Positions 1 to 6,317 of a stretch of 11,056 nt of DNA are shown here, piece after piece. The translations under genes and the position numbers were made by a program. The DNA lies in assembly GCA_021848555.1 (NCBI GenBank), contig JAJZUN010000050.1:1-11056 (forward strand), in the 5' to 3' direction. Numbering within the stretch: the stretch's first letter is position 1; every line of letters starts with the position of its first letter. Source of the DNA: Pseudomonadota bacterium (GTDB taxonomy: Bacteria > Pseudomonadota > Gammaproteobacteria > Burkholderiales > SG8-39). The notes beneath the pieces were generated by a model, which saw only the letters and a list, made by a program, of their open reading frames with translations, ran no database searches and was not told where the DNA came from.

Positions 1-1040
1 GGATCGGTGCTGTTGCCGCCGACGCCGTGGCAGCGGTCGCAGCGCTGCGCCAGTTCTTCGACGGTCATCGGCTTGCGCACTTTCGGCGCCTGCGGCGCCT
101 GATTGGCATAATAGGCCGCCAGGTTCTTGGCGGCGGTTTCGTCGACCGAGGCCGCCGGCGCTTTCATCGCATCGTCCTTGCGCGTGCCGTCCTTGTAGCC
201 TTTCATCGCATCCATGAAATATTGCGCATCCTGGCCCGCAAGGCTGGGTGCGGTGCCGGTGCTCACGCCGCCTTCGCCATGGCAGCCGGCGCAGGCAACG
301 GCGGCAGTCTTGCCCGCCGCCTGGTTACCCGGCGATGGCGTCTTCGCCTTGGCGGGCTTTTGCAAAGCGTAGAACAGCGCGATGCTGTCCAGTTCTGCAT
401 CGGTAATCGCGGACACCAGGGTCTTCATCATGTCGTGCTTGCGCTGACCGCTCTTGTAGGCTTTGACCGCGGCAATCAGGTATTTCGGATCCAGACCGAC
501 CAGGTTGGGCATGCCGGCCACTTTGCTGATCCCGATATCGCCATGACAGCCCGCGCAGCCTGCGGCGGCGGCCTTGCCGGCGCTCACCGGATCCGGCTTT
601 GCCGCGCCGGCCTTGGCGCTGGGCGCGGGCGCTGGCTGCGCCGGGTCCAGATTGGCGTAGTAGGCCGCCACTTTCACCAGCGCATCGTCGCTCAGGAATT
701 TGACCGCGTTGTTCATCGGCGTATTGCCGCGGCCGCCCAGCTGGTAGACGCGCATTTCCAGGTACAGGTAGCCCGGCCGCTGGCCGGCGATATTCGGCAT
801 GTCCTTGTCCTTGGCCTTGCCCAGGCCGTTCAGGCCATGGCAGCTCGCACACGAGGCTTCGGCCACGCGCTTGCCTTCGGCGATATCCTGGGGTGTGGCC
901 AGCGCCGCGCGCAGATCGTTGCCGGTGCTGGCGCCAGCTCCGCTTGCGGTGGCTGGCGCCGCGCTCGCCGGCAGCACCCCGGAAAACACTATGCCCGCGG
1001 CAAGAAGACCGGAAACCAGAATTTGCGCGCTTCGCTTCAT
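1..1040 (-). CDS. Tandem-domain c-type cytochrome (c4/c553-like, at least four haems), 3' end off the window
   Basis: An open frame on the minus strand runs from ATG at 1040-1038 to the window edge without a stop, giving 346 residues. It starts with a typical Sec signal peptide (residues 1-27, basic MKR start, hydrophobic core, ASA end), so the product should be periplasmic. Four CxxCH haem c sites are seen at C64-H68 (CASCH), C162-H166, C250-H254 (both CAGCH) and C334-H338 (CDRCH). Each of the first three is followed by a c4/c553-type segment with a likely axial Met (M109, M204 or M205, M292) and a helix resembling LAAYYAN. Ala/Pro-rich linkers separate the repeats. GAAGGAA at 1046-1052 is a good ribosome binding site and supports this start. 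Cytochromes c4 normally carry two haems, so at least four makes this an extended relative. It lies 199 bp downstream of the response regulator gene on the same strand. An electron-carrier role is inferred; the partner is unknown. Confidence 0.93.
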   Translation of the reverse strand, partial: MKRSAQILVSGLLAAGIVFSGVLPASAAPATASGAGASTGNDLRAALATPQDIAEGKRVAEASCASCHGLNGLGKAKDKDMPNIAGQRPGYLYLEMRVYQLGGRGNTPMNNAVKFLSDDALVKVAAYYANLDPAQPAPAPSAKAGAAKPDPVSAGKAAAAGCAGCHGDIGISKVAGMPNLVGLDPKYLIAAVKAYKSGQRKHDMMKTLVSAITDAELDSIALFYALQKPAKAKTPSPGNQAAGKTAAVACAGCHGEGGVSTGTAPSLAGQDAQYFMDAMKGYKDGTRKDDAMKAPAASVDETAAKNLAAYYANQAPQAPKVRKPMTVEELAQRCDRCHGVGGNSTD

Positions 1041-1045
1041 CGGTG

Positions 1046-1052
1046 TTCCTTC
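1046..1052 (-). promoter_or_regulatory. Ribosome binding site of the tandem-domain cytochrome
   Basis: The minus strand reads GAAGGAA here, five bases before the ATG at 1040. It fixes the start of the cytochrome reading frame. Confidence 0.7.
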
Positions 1053-1138
1053 AAACGTTCGTCAAAATCCACAATATTCGACACCCGCGAGATCAACCAT
1101 CGCTGGATTCCGCTGTCTGAAAACGGGGGTAAGCCTAA

Positions 1139-1173
1139 CGGTTTGCGCCGGCGCTGTTCTATTCAGCAAACCG
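1139..1173. repeat. Inverted repeat CGGTTTGC / GCAAACCG
   Basis: Two perfect 8-bp arms (1139-1146 and 1166-1173) flank a 19-nt spacer, between the regulator gene and the cytochrome it precedes. It is not followed by a run of T on either strand, so it is not an obvious intrinsic terminator. It could be an operator for a dimeric regulator or an RNA hairpin in the cytochrome leader. Chance cannot be excluded. Confidence 0.35.
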
Positions 1174-1239
1174 CGTGATTTTAACATGAACAAAGATTGT
1201 CCGCAGATGCAGCGATCGCACCAAACTGCCGCCGCCGGC

Positions 1240-1893
1240 CTAGTCCGGCCCTTCGCGCTGCGCACCGCGCACCGCCAGCATCGCCGCTTCCATGCGGCTG
1301 CGCACATGCAGCTTCTCCAGGATATTGGTGATGTAATGCTTGATCGTCTTCTCCGACAGGTGCAGGCGCTCGCCGATCTCGCGGTTGGTCAAGCCCTGTA
1401 CCACCAGTTTCAGAATTCCGGACTCGCGCTCGGTCAATCCTTCGAGCGGATCCTGCGGTGCCGGGCTGCGCGTCAGCGTGACCAGAATTCCCGCCGCAAG
1501 CGACGGCGTGACGTAGACCTCGCCGTGAGCCACCGAACGCACCACGCGCGCCAGCTCGTGCGCGGAGACGCCCTTGAGCACATAGGCACGGGCGCCCGCC
1601 TTGAACGAGGCCAGCAATTTGTCCTCATCTTCGGCTACCGTCAGCATCAGCACCTTGGTGGCGGGATTTGCAGCCCTGATCTTTTCCGCGGTGGCTATGC
1701 CGCCCCAGCCGGGCATGGTGATGTCGAGCATGGCGACGTCCGGAGCCAGGTCGCACGCCATGCGCAGGGCATCCTCGCCGCAGGACGCCTGGCCGACGAC
1801 GTCGAAATCCGGCTCCGCGGCGAGGGAGTGGACCACGCCCTCGCGAAACAGCGGATGATCATCGGCTACCAGGATGCTGATTTTTTCAGACAT
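1240..1893 (-). CDS. NarL/FixJ-family response regulator
   Basis: This 217-residue protein has an N-terminal receiver domain (about residues 5-120) and a C-terminal LuxR-type helix-turn-helix (about 152-208). Receiver landmarks are visible: acidic pair D11-D12, phospho-acceptor D57 within LDITMPG, T85 and K107. The DNA-binding part begins LTERE and contains GLTNREIGERLHLSEKTIK, the classic recognition-helix region. Length and domain order are normal for the family. The start overlaps the end of the histidine kinase gene by 8 bp, and GGAG at 1901-1904 serves as ribosome binding site, so the two are translationally coupled and almost certainly partners. Phosphorylation by the kinase should promote DNA binding. 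Likely targets, by position only, are the minus-strand cytochrome and the divergent rhodanese/cytochrome cluster. The specific regulon is unknown. Confidence 0.95.
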   Translation of the reverse strand: MSEKISILVADDHPLFREGVVHSLAAEPDFDVVGQASCGEDALRMACDLAPDVAMLDITMPGWGGIATAEKIRAANPATKVLMLTVAEDEDKLLASFKAGARAYVLKGVSAHELARVVRSVAHGEVYVTPSLAAGILVTLTRSPAPQDPLEGLTERESGILKLVVQGLTNREIGERLHLSEKTIKHYITNILEKLHVRSRMEAAMLAVRGAQREGPD

Positions 1894-3298
1894 CGCTGCG
1901 CTCCAGTTGTGTCAGGGGAAGCGAGGCGCGCACCACGGCGCCCCGGCCGGGCGCGCTCTGCACCTCGAATTCGCCGCCCAGCAATTCGACCCGTTCGCGC
2001 ATCCAGTCTAGCCCGAAATGGCCGTCCACCTTCAGCGCGCCGGGATCGAAACCGGGGCCGTCGTCCGCCACTTCGACGCTCACCGCGCCGTCCGAGCCCG
2101 TCACCGACACGCGCTGATTGCGCCCGCCGCCATGGCGAAAGCCGTTGGCCAGCGACTCCTGCAGCACCCTGAACAGGGTGATTCTCACCGGCAGCGGGGA
2201 CGATACCGGGGCGTTGCGAAGCGTGACCGGCACGGCGACGCCGGTCTTGCGCTGATGGTCGGCGGCGGCACGCTGCAGGGTTTCGGCCAGCGACAGCTGC
2301 TCGATTTCCGGCAGCTGCAGCCCGCGCAGGATGGAACGCATATCGGTGAGCGCGGACTGCAGCGCCGACTGCACCGTGCGGAACTCCTCGCTCACATTGC
2401 CGTCCCGGCCTAGCGAATGCTCGCAGTTCCCGCACACCTCACCCAGCGCGCCGATGCGCATCGACGCCAGCGCCAGGCCCTGACCCGGCCCGTCGTGCAG
2501 ATCCGTGGCGATGTTGCGCAGGAATTGTTCGTTCAGCGCCATGGTGCGGGCCGCCGCGCGATTGATCCGGTCGTGCAGATGTTCGTTCTGCGCCAGCAGC
2601 GCGGTGAGCTGATCGACCTTTTCGTTGAGTTCCCGCTGGGTTGCCGCGATGGTGTCGTTCGCCTTCCTCACCAGGGTGGCAAGCAACACCAGCATCGCCA
2701 GAGTGATGGTCCCATGCACGCCCCAGCTGCGCAGCTGCGCTGCGTGCACGCTTTGCTCCAGGCCCTCGGCGGTATTGAAAAACCCCGCGACCGCGAGCAC
2801 CGCCCGGTCACCTTCGGAACGCAGCGGGGTGTAGGTCTCGATCAGGCGCGGCCATCGGCTGTTCTTGAAGACTTTTACCAGTTCAGCCTTCTCCACGATG
2901 CGCGAGCGCACCTCGCCCGAAAACGCCAATGCCAGCGGTTGCTCCATCGAATAGATGGTCCCCACGGCGGAGGGATCGGTGCTGTCGTAAATGATCCGGC
3001 CGTTGCGCCCCCAAATCTTGAGCGCCACGATGTGTTCGCCCAAATGCGTCCCCGACAGCATGCGGTCCAGCGCGACCCGGTCGGCATCGTCCAGACGGTC
3101 GCTCGCGCCCAGGGACTGTACGTGAGGGGAAATCGCGCCGTCCAGGTACATTTTGGTAACGATGCCGGTGCCGCTGATCACGCCGGTTTCGATCTGGCTG
3201 CCCACCCAGGTGCCGATCAGCGCCATTCCGCCGAGCAGTATCAGGACTCCGATCAACAAGAACCGGTGGACGAGACTGAGCCTGGAAAACACATTCAT
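1886..3298 (-). CDS. Membrane sensor histidine kinase, NarX/DegS type (HisKA_3)
   Basis: The 470-residue protein has a first membrane helix at about 12-34, a periplasmic sensor region (about 35-190), a second helix at about 194-210, a probable coiled-coil linker (215-262), a HisKA_3 dimerisation domain and a C-terminal HATPase. The phospho-accepting His is H268 in DLHDGPGQ. The ATP-binding boxes are ESLANGFRHG (N box, 381-390), ADDGPGF (411-417) and GLDWMRERV (429-437). No clear HAMP or PAS domain is visible in the cytoplasmic linker. The sensor region, with GRNGRIIYDSTDPS near 97-110, resembles a Cache-like fold, which is an inference. The only two cysteines form a CGNC motif at 289-292, just after the H-box helix. 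The start at 3298 is chosen because the first membrane helix follows directly, but no good ribosome binding site precedes it. The ligand is unknown; the surrounding cytochromes suggest a redox, electron-acceptor or sulfur cue. Confidence 0.93.
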   Translation of the reverse strand: MNVFSRLSLVHRFLLIGVLILLGGMALIGTWVGSQIETGVISGTGIVTKMYLDGAISPHVQSLGASDRLDDADRVALDRMLSGTHLGEHIVALKIWGRNGRIIYDSTDPSAVGTIYSMEQPLALAFSGEVRSRIVEKAELVKVFKNSRWPRLIETYTPLRSEGDRAVLAVAGFFNTAEGLEQSVHAAQLRSWGVHGTITLAMLVLLATLVRKANDTIAATQRELNEKVDQLTALLAQNEHLHDRINRAAARTMALNEQFLRNIATDLHDGPGQGLALASMRIGALGEVCGNCEHSLGRDGNVSEEFRTVQSALQSALTDMRSILRGLQLPEIEQLSLAETLQRAAADHQRKTGVAVPVTLRNAPVSSPLPVRITLFRVLQESLANGFRHGGGRNQRVSVTGSDGAVSVEVADDGPGFDPGALKVDGHFGLDWMRERVELLGGEFEVQSAPGRGAVVRASLPLTQLERSDV

Positions 3299-3333
3299 AG
3301 TGGAGCAAGTTTATCCCAAGAACCCGCTGCGAA

Positions 3334-3345
3334 TTGCATTTGCAA
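3334..3345. promoter_or_regulatory. Candidate operator, TTGCA-TT-TGCAA palindrome
   Basis: A perfect 12-bp interrupted palindrome (5-bp arms, 2-bp centre) lies 36-47 bp upstream of the kinase start codon. This is where a regulator could act on the kinase promoter. I do not recognise it as a known site, and short palindromes occur by chance. Confidence 0.3.
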
Positions 3346-3532
3346 CGGGCCTCTTTGGGGAGACCTCTGCGCACTTTGAAACAGCGTCTCGACCTTCGAA
3401 CATGGGGCGGGTCTCCTCAATCCCGCGCCGTGGATGCAAGCGCGCCATCCGCGCTATCTATCTAGATTCCCTGCAATTCCCTCACCTTGCCGCGATGGCA
3501 GAGCGGCCGCGGCCTGCGATCGCCGCCGCCCA

Positions 3533-3545
3533 AGGTCTCAGACCT
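3533..3545. promoter_or_regulatory. Candidate operator, AGGTCT-C-AGACCT palindrome
   Basis: A perfect 13-bp palindrome with 6-bp arms around one central base lies about 96 bp upstream of the rhodanese ATG. It sits between the divergent genes and could bind a dimeric regulator such as the neighbouring response regulator. There is no evidence beyond symmetry and location. Confidence 0.3.
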
Positions 3546-3630
3546 AAGTCGCGCCGGCCGGTCCGAAATAGCGCCCTGAGTCCGTTGTGATGCGCCGCCT
3601 GACTCCGCATCATGCAATCCAGGGAACAAA

Positions 3631-3638
3631 AAGAAGAG
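3631..3638 (+). promoter_or_regulatory. Ribosome binding site deciding the rhodanese start
   Basis: The purine-rich AAGAAGAG just upstream of ATG 3641 favours this start over the upstream in-frame GTG/ATG at 3587-3592. The upstream start would add 18 residues in front of the signal peptide. Confidence 0.6.
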
Positions 3639-3640
3639 CC

Positions 3641-4459
3641 ATGTCTGCGCGCTGCCTCATCTGCTCGAGAATCCTGATTTCGTCGGCTATCCTGGCCGCG
3701 GCCCTGGCGTCCTGGCCCGGCGCGATCTCCGCGGCAATTACCTCAAGCACCCGGCCGACCGTCTACGAAGCCATACTGGAGGCGCCGGGCCGGGCGACGC
3801 CGGAGATATCGACGGACGAAATGCGGGCGATTTTGTCCAAGGGCGGCGCCATCGTGTTTGATGCACGGCCGAAAGACGAATACGCCATCGCGCATATTCC
3901 GGGCAGCATCAATCTGGACGAAAAACAGTTGGGGCGCTTCACCCAGACCTATGCCGACCCGACCGCGGCCATGGTCGTGTATTCCAACGGGCCGTTTTGC
4001 GACCTGGCCCGCTCCAAATCCGCCGAACTCGTCCGCATGGGCTATACCAATGTCAGCCGCTACCAGCTCGGCCTGCCGCTGTGGCGGATTCTCGGCAACG
4101 CCGCGGAAACCACGCTGGAGGGTTTTCGCCAGATCTTTCGCGCCGGCAACACGGTGATCGTGGATGCGCGCAAGCGCGCCGAATACGCGGCGGGCACCGT
4201 ACCCACCGCGCAAAGCATCCTTGCGGGCGAGGCGGGCAAGGCGAAACTGGATCGCCGGCTGCAGTACCTGGACCCGAATACGCGCATCGTCGTGTTTGCG
4301 AACAGCGCGCGGGAAGCGCGCGGCGTGGCCGAAGAAATCTCGCGCAATGCGTACCCGAACAGCAGCTATTTCGGCGGCAGCTATCAGCAATTGAAACGCG
4401 AGAATTTTTTTCTGGAACGCATCCCCTCCCCTTACTTCTTAGACGGTCTTAACCGCTGA
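3641..4459 (+). CDS. Exported tandem rhodanese-domain protein
   Basis: The 272-residue protein has a Sec-type signal peptide (about residues 1-31) and two rhodanese domains (about 53-155 and 156-262), so it is predicted to act in the periplasm. Domain 1 has the usual landmarks: VFDARPKDEYAIAHIPGSINL (split by D80) and a loop with the candidate catalytic cysteine at C120 (NGPFCDLARSKS). Domain 2 keeps VIVDARKRAEYAAGTVP, but the matching loop after VVFA reads NSAREARG and has no cysteine, so it is probably non-catalytic. In most known two-domain rhodaneses the C-terminal domain carries the active Cys, so this order is reversed. Rhodaneses move sulfane sulfur through a Cys persulfide. Encoded 14 bp before the hexahaem cytochrome, it is likely in the same operon and hints at thiosulfate, polysulfide or persulfide chemistry. 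The actual substrate is not shown by the sequence. Confidence 0.9.
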   Translation: MSARCLICSRILISSAILAAALASWPGAISAAITSSTRPTVYEAILEAPGRATPEISTDEMRAILSKGGAIVFDARPKDEYAIAHIPGSINLDEKQLGRFTQTYADPTAAMVVYSNGPFCDLARSKSAELVRMGYTNVSRYQLGLPLWRILGNAAETTLEGFRQIFRAGNTVIVDARKRAEYAAGTVPTAQSILAGEAGKAKLDRRLQYLDPNTRIVVFANSAREARGVAEEISRNAYPNSSYFGGSYQQLKRENFFLERIPSPYFLDGLNR

Positions 4460-4473
4460 CCTGAAAGGCAACC

Positions 4474-5451
4474 ATGCCCAAGCATATCGTTCGGTTGATT
4501 ACCCTGCTGGTCACCCTGCTCGCCGTAGCGGCGATCGCCAAGCCGTTCCTGACGGTAGATTCGTTCTACCGCTTCGGCCATTACCGCGCCGACTCGGTCA
4601 CCGAAATCGCCGAAAAGGAGCCCGTCTACCAGACCCCGCGCTATTGCCATGGCTGCCACACCGAGCGCCGGGCCCAATGGTCGGCCGGGAGCCACAAGAC
4701 CGTCATTTGCGAGGTCTGCCATGGTCCGGCCCAGGGCCACCCCCAGAATGGCAAGCTGGCTATCCCCGCGGACACGGTAAGACTGTGCACCCTGTGCCAT
4801 GAGGCCATGCCGGGAAGGCCCGCGACGCAGCCGCAGATTCAGGTTGCGCAGCACTCAGGCGGCCAGCAATGCAACGTTTGCCATAACCCGCACTCGCCCA
4901 AGATTTCTACCGCCGCCGCGAAAGTAAGCGGCAACGCTGCCGCCGGCAAAGACAGCGCAGCCGCCTGCTCCGGCTGTCACGGCGCCGACGGCAACAGCCC
5001 GAACGATACCTGGCCGAATCTGGCCGGACAGAACGCGGCCTATCTGGCGCGAATACTCGCCGCGTACAAGTCCGGCGACCAGAATGACGCCGCCATGACG
5101 CCGCTGGCACAGGCGTTGAGCGACGCCGAGATTCAGAATCTGGCGGCTTACTACGCCGGCCTGAACTGCAAGGCAGGCACCGGCGGAAAGCCGGTCGGCG
5201 ATGCCGCTGCGGGCGAAGCCCTGGCCGCCAATTGCGTCGCCTGCCACGGACAAGCCGGCCGCGGCGGCAATCCCGCCTGGCCGAAGCTGGCCGCGCAAAA
5301 GCCCGGCTATCTGGTGAACGTGCTCAAGGCGTTCAAGGCAGGGCTGCGCAAGGATCCGATGATGGCGGGCGCCGCCAAGAGCCTGAGCGACACCGACATC
5401 GCAAACCTCGCTGCCTACTATGCGGCGCAGAGCTGTCAGTCCACCAAGTAA
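4474..5451 (+). CDS. Hexahaem c-type cytochrome: four-haem module fused to dihaem c4-like module
   Basis: The 325-residue protein has an N-terminal hydrophobic helix (about 5-22) acting as signal peptide or membrane anchor. Six CxxCH sites follow: C58-H62 (CHGCH), C79-H83 (CEVCH), C105-H109 (CTLCH), C133-H137 (CNVCH), C165-H169 (CSGCH) and C254-H258 (CVACH). The first four are tightly packed, and five extra histidines (H36, H74, H89, H127, H140) could supply distal ligands, as in NrfB/NapC-like bis-His cytochromes. The last two belong to two c4/c553-like repeats (about 152-232 and 241-321) with likely axial Met near M208 and M296/M297, each ending LAAYYA followed three or four residues later by a non-haem Cys (C232, C321). 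GAAAGG at 4463-4468 is the ribosome binding site. It precedes the FeS subunit by 14 bp. Its role is probably to link the FeS/NrfD complex to periplasmic carriers; this is inference from NrfB and DsrJ analogies. Confidence 0.93.
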   Translation: MPKHIVRLITLLVTLLAVAAIAKPFLTVDSFYRFGHYRADSVTEIAEKEPVYQTPRYCHGCHTERRAQWSAGSHKTVICEVCHGPAQGHPQNGKLAIPADTVRLCTLCHEAMPGRPATQPQIQVAQHSGGQQCNVCHNPHSPKISTAAAKVSGNAAAGKDSAAACSGCHGADGNSPNDTWPNLAGQNAAYLARILAAYKSGDQNDAAMTPLAQALSDAEIQNLAAYYAGLNCKAGTGGKPVGDAAAGEALAANCVACHGQAGRGGNPAWPKLAAQKPGYLVNVLKAFKAGLRKDPMMAGAAKSLSDTDIANLAAYYAAQSCQSTK

Positions 5452-5458
5452 GGGAAGG
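5452..5458 (+). promoter_or_regulatory. Ribosome binding site of the FeS subunit
   Basis: GGGAAGG directly after the cytochrome stop and 7 bases before ATG 5466 selects this start. The much longer open frame reaching back to 5232 lies inside the cytochrome gene and is rejected. The Tat signal begins right after this ATG, which agrees. Confidence 0.75.
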
Positions 5459-5465
5459 CGAAACC

Positions 5466-6317
5466 ATGAAAAAAGAAGATTCAGCACCAACCTTGGCGGC
5501 GCGGCGCGCTTTTCTCGCGAAGCTCGGCGGCGCCGCGACCTGCGCCGGCGCGGCGCTGGGCGCAGCCTCGCTGGGTGTCGTGCCCATGGTTGCGGCAAAA
5601 CCCGAGGTCACGCCTGACGCCGCGTCGTTTCCCACCAAGGATTACGACTGGACCAGGCACCAGTGGGGCTTCGGGGTGGATGCCACGAAATGCATAGGCT
5701 GTCTGCGCTGCGTCGAGGCGTGCAAGCGCGAAAACGACGTCCCCGCCAACGCGCATCAGTTCCGCACCTGGGTGGAGCGTTATGTCCACATCGAGGGCGA
5801 CGCCGAAGTGCACATCGACAGCCAGCAGGACCCGGTCAACATCGAGGCGTCCGGCTCGGAAAAGACCTTCCGCTTCGCCAACCGCTACAAGGACGCCAAG
5901 GTGGACAAGGCGTTCTTCGTGCCCAAGCTGTGCAACCACTGCACGCATCCGGCCTGCGTACAGGTATGCCCGACCGGCGCGACTTATAGGACCCAGGACG
6001 GCGTGGTGCTGATCGACCATGGCTATTGCATCGGCTGCAGATACTGCGTGCAGGCCTGCCCCTACGGCGCACGCTACTTCGACGAGGAAAAAGGCGTATC
6101 GGACAAATGCACCTGGTGCTATCACCGCATCACCAAGGGACTGCAGCCGGCATGCGTCGAGGTGTGCCCGGTCGGTGCGCGCCTGTTCGGCGATCAGAAC
6201 GACAAACAGAGCCGGATCAGCCTGTTCATACGCAATAACCGGGTGCAGGTGCTCAGGCCGGAATCGGGCAACGCACCGAATGTTTTCTACGTTGGCATCG
6301 ACAAAGAGGTTAACTAA
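5466..6317 (+). CDS. Tat-exported four-cluster [4Fe-4S] electron-transfer subunit (NrfC/PsrB/DsrO-like)
   Basis: The 283-residue protein starts with a twin-arginine signal (ARRAFLAKLGG, residues 12-22, then an Ala-rich hydrophobic stretch to about 44), so the folded FeS protein should be exported. Sixteen cysteines make four ferredoxin-type groups: C76/C79/C82/C86, C156/C159/C164/C168, C188/C191/C194/C198 and C215/C218/C230/C234. Ligands would be exchanged between groups as in NrfC, PsrB and DmsB. All four clusters look complete. The family passes electrons between a periplasmic catalytic or haem subunit and an NrfD-type membrane partner. Here the next gene is that partner, with ATG overlapping the stop by one base (TAATG). 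The preceding gene is a multihaem cytochrome instead of a molybdopterin subunit. That gene order is closest in spirit to NrfBCD or DsrJOP. Exact subfamily and substrate are not determined. Confidence 0.95.
   Translation: MKKEDSAPTLAARRAFLAKLGGAATCAGAALGAASLGVVPMVAAKPEVTPDAASFPTKDYDWTRHQWGFGVDATKCIGCLRCVEACKRENDVPANAHQFRTWVERYVHIEGDAEVHIDSQQDPVNIEASGSEKTFRFANRYKDAKVDKAFFVPKLCNHCTHPACVQVCPTGATYRTQDGVVLIDHGYCIGCRYCVQACPYGARYFDEEKGVSDKCTWCYHRITKGLQPACVEVCPVGARLFGDQNDKQSRISLFIRNNRVQVLRPESGNAPNVFYVGIDKEVN

Larger units (their letters stand above)
1041..1239. other. Intergenic leader between response regulator and tandem-domain cytochrome
   Basis: This 199-bp gap separates two genes read in the same (minus) direction. 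It holds the ribosome binding site next to 1040, an 8-bp inverted repeat at 1139-1173, and an A/T-rich patch around 1177-1202 that could provide a -10 element (minus-strand TAAAAT at 1178-1183) but has no convincing -35. The length suggests that the cytochrome has its own promoter or leader control. Read-through from the two-component genes is also possible. Confidence 0.4.
3299..3640. promoter_or_regulatory. Divergent intergenic region between kinase and rhodanese genes
   Basis: This 342-bp stretch lies between divergently read genes and must contain promoters for both sides unless transcription starts elsewhere. I see no credible gene in it: the frames that cross it are tails of antisense frames of the kinase gene. 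It contains a TTGCA-TT-TGCAA inverted repeat near the kinase start and an AGGTCT-C-AGACCT palindrome nearer the rhodanese gene. A self-complementary GGCCGCGGCC lies at 3505-3514 and an A/T-rich patch with TATCTA at 3455-3460. No convincing sigma-70 or sigma-54 promoter pair was found by eye. Confidence 0.5.

Noticed and set aside
27..1178. Long plus-strand frame (383 residues)
   Set aside because: It is antisense to the tandem-domain cytochrome, whose minus-strand frame has a signal peptide and four CxxCH sites. The plus-strand product is low-complexity Arg/Ala/Gly with no domain.
799..2172. Plus-strand frame of 457 residues spanning the cytochrome and regulator genes
   Set aside because: It crosses two real minus-strand genes and their intergenic gap, and gives an Arg/Ala-rich product typical of antisense frames in G+C-rich DNA.
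2417..3379. Plus-strand frame of 320 residues over the kinase gene
   Set aside because: Antisense to the histidine kinase, whose H, N and G boxes and membrane helices are clear.
3516..3523. GCGATCGC palindrome resembling the cyanobacterial HIP1 repeat
   Set aside because: Single occurrence noticed in a G+C-rich stretch, and everything else points to a proteobacterium, so chance is the simplest explanation.
3153..3590. Plus-strand frame of 145 residues entering the divergent intergenic region
   Set aside because: Its first third is antisense to the kinase N-terminus. The rest has no domain, no ribosome binding site and no coding-like pattern.
3587..3640. Upstream GTG/ATG starts for the rhodanese gene
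   Set aside because: They would put 18 hydrophilic residues before a normal signal peptide. The ATG at 3641 has a purine-rich ribosome binding site.
5232..5465. N-terminal extension of the FeS protein into the cytochrome gene
   Set aside because: It is out of frame with, and inside, the haem-binding cytochrome. The Tat signal and ribosome binding site point to ATG 5466.
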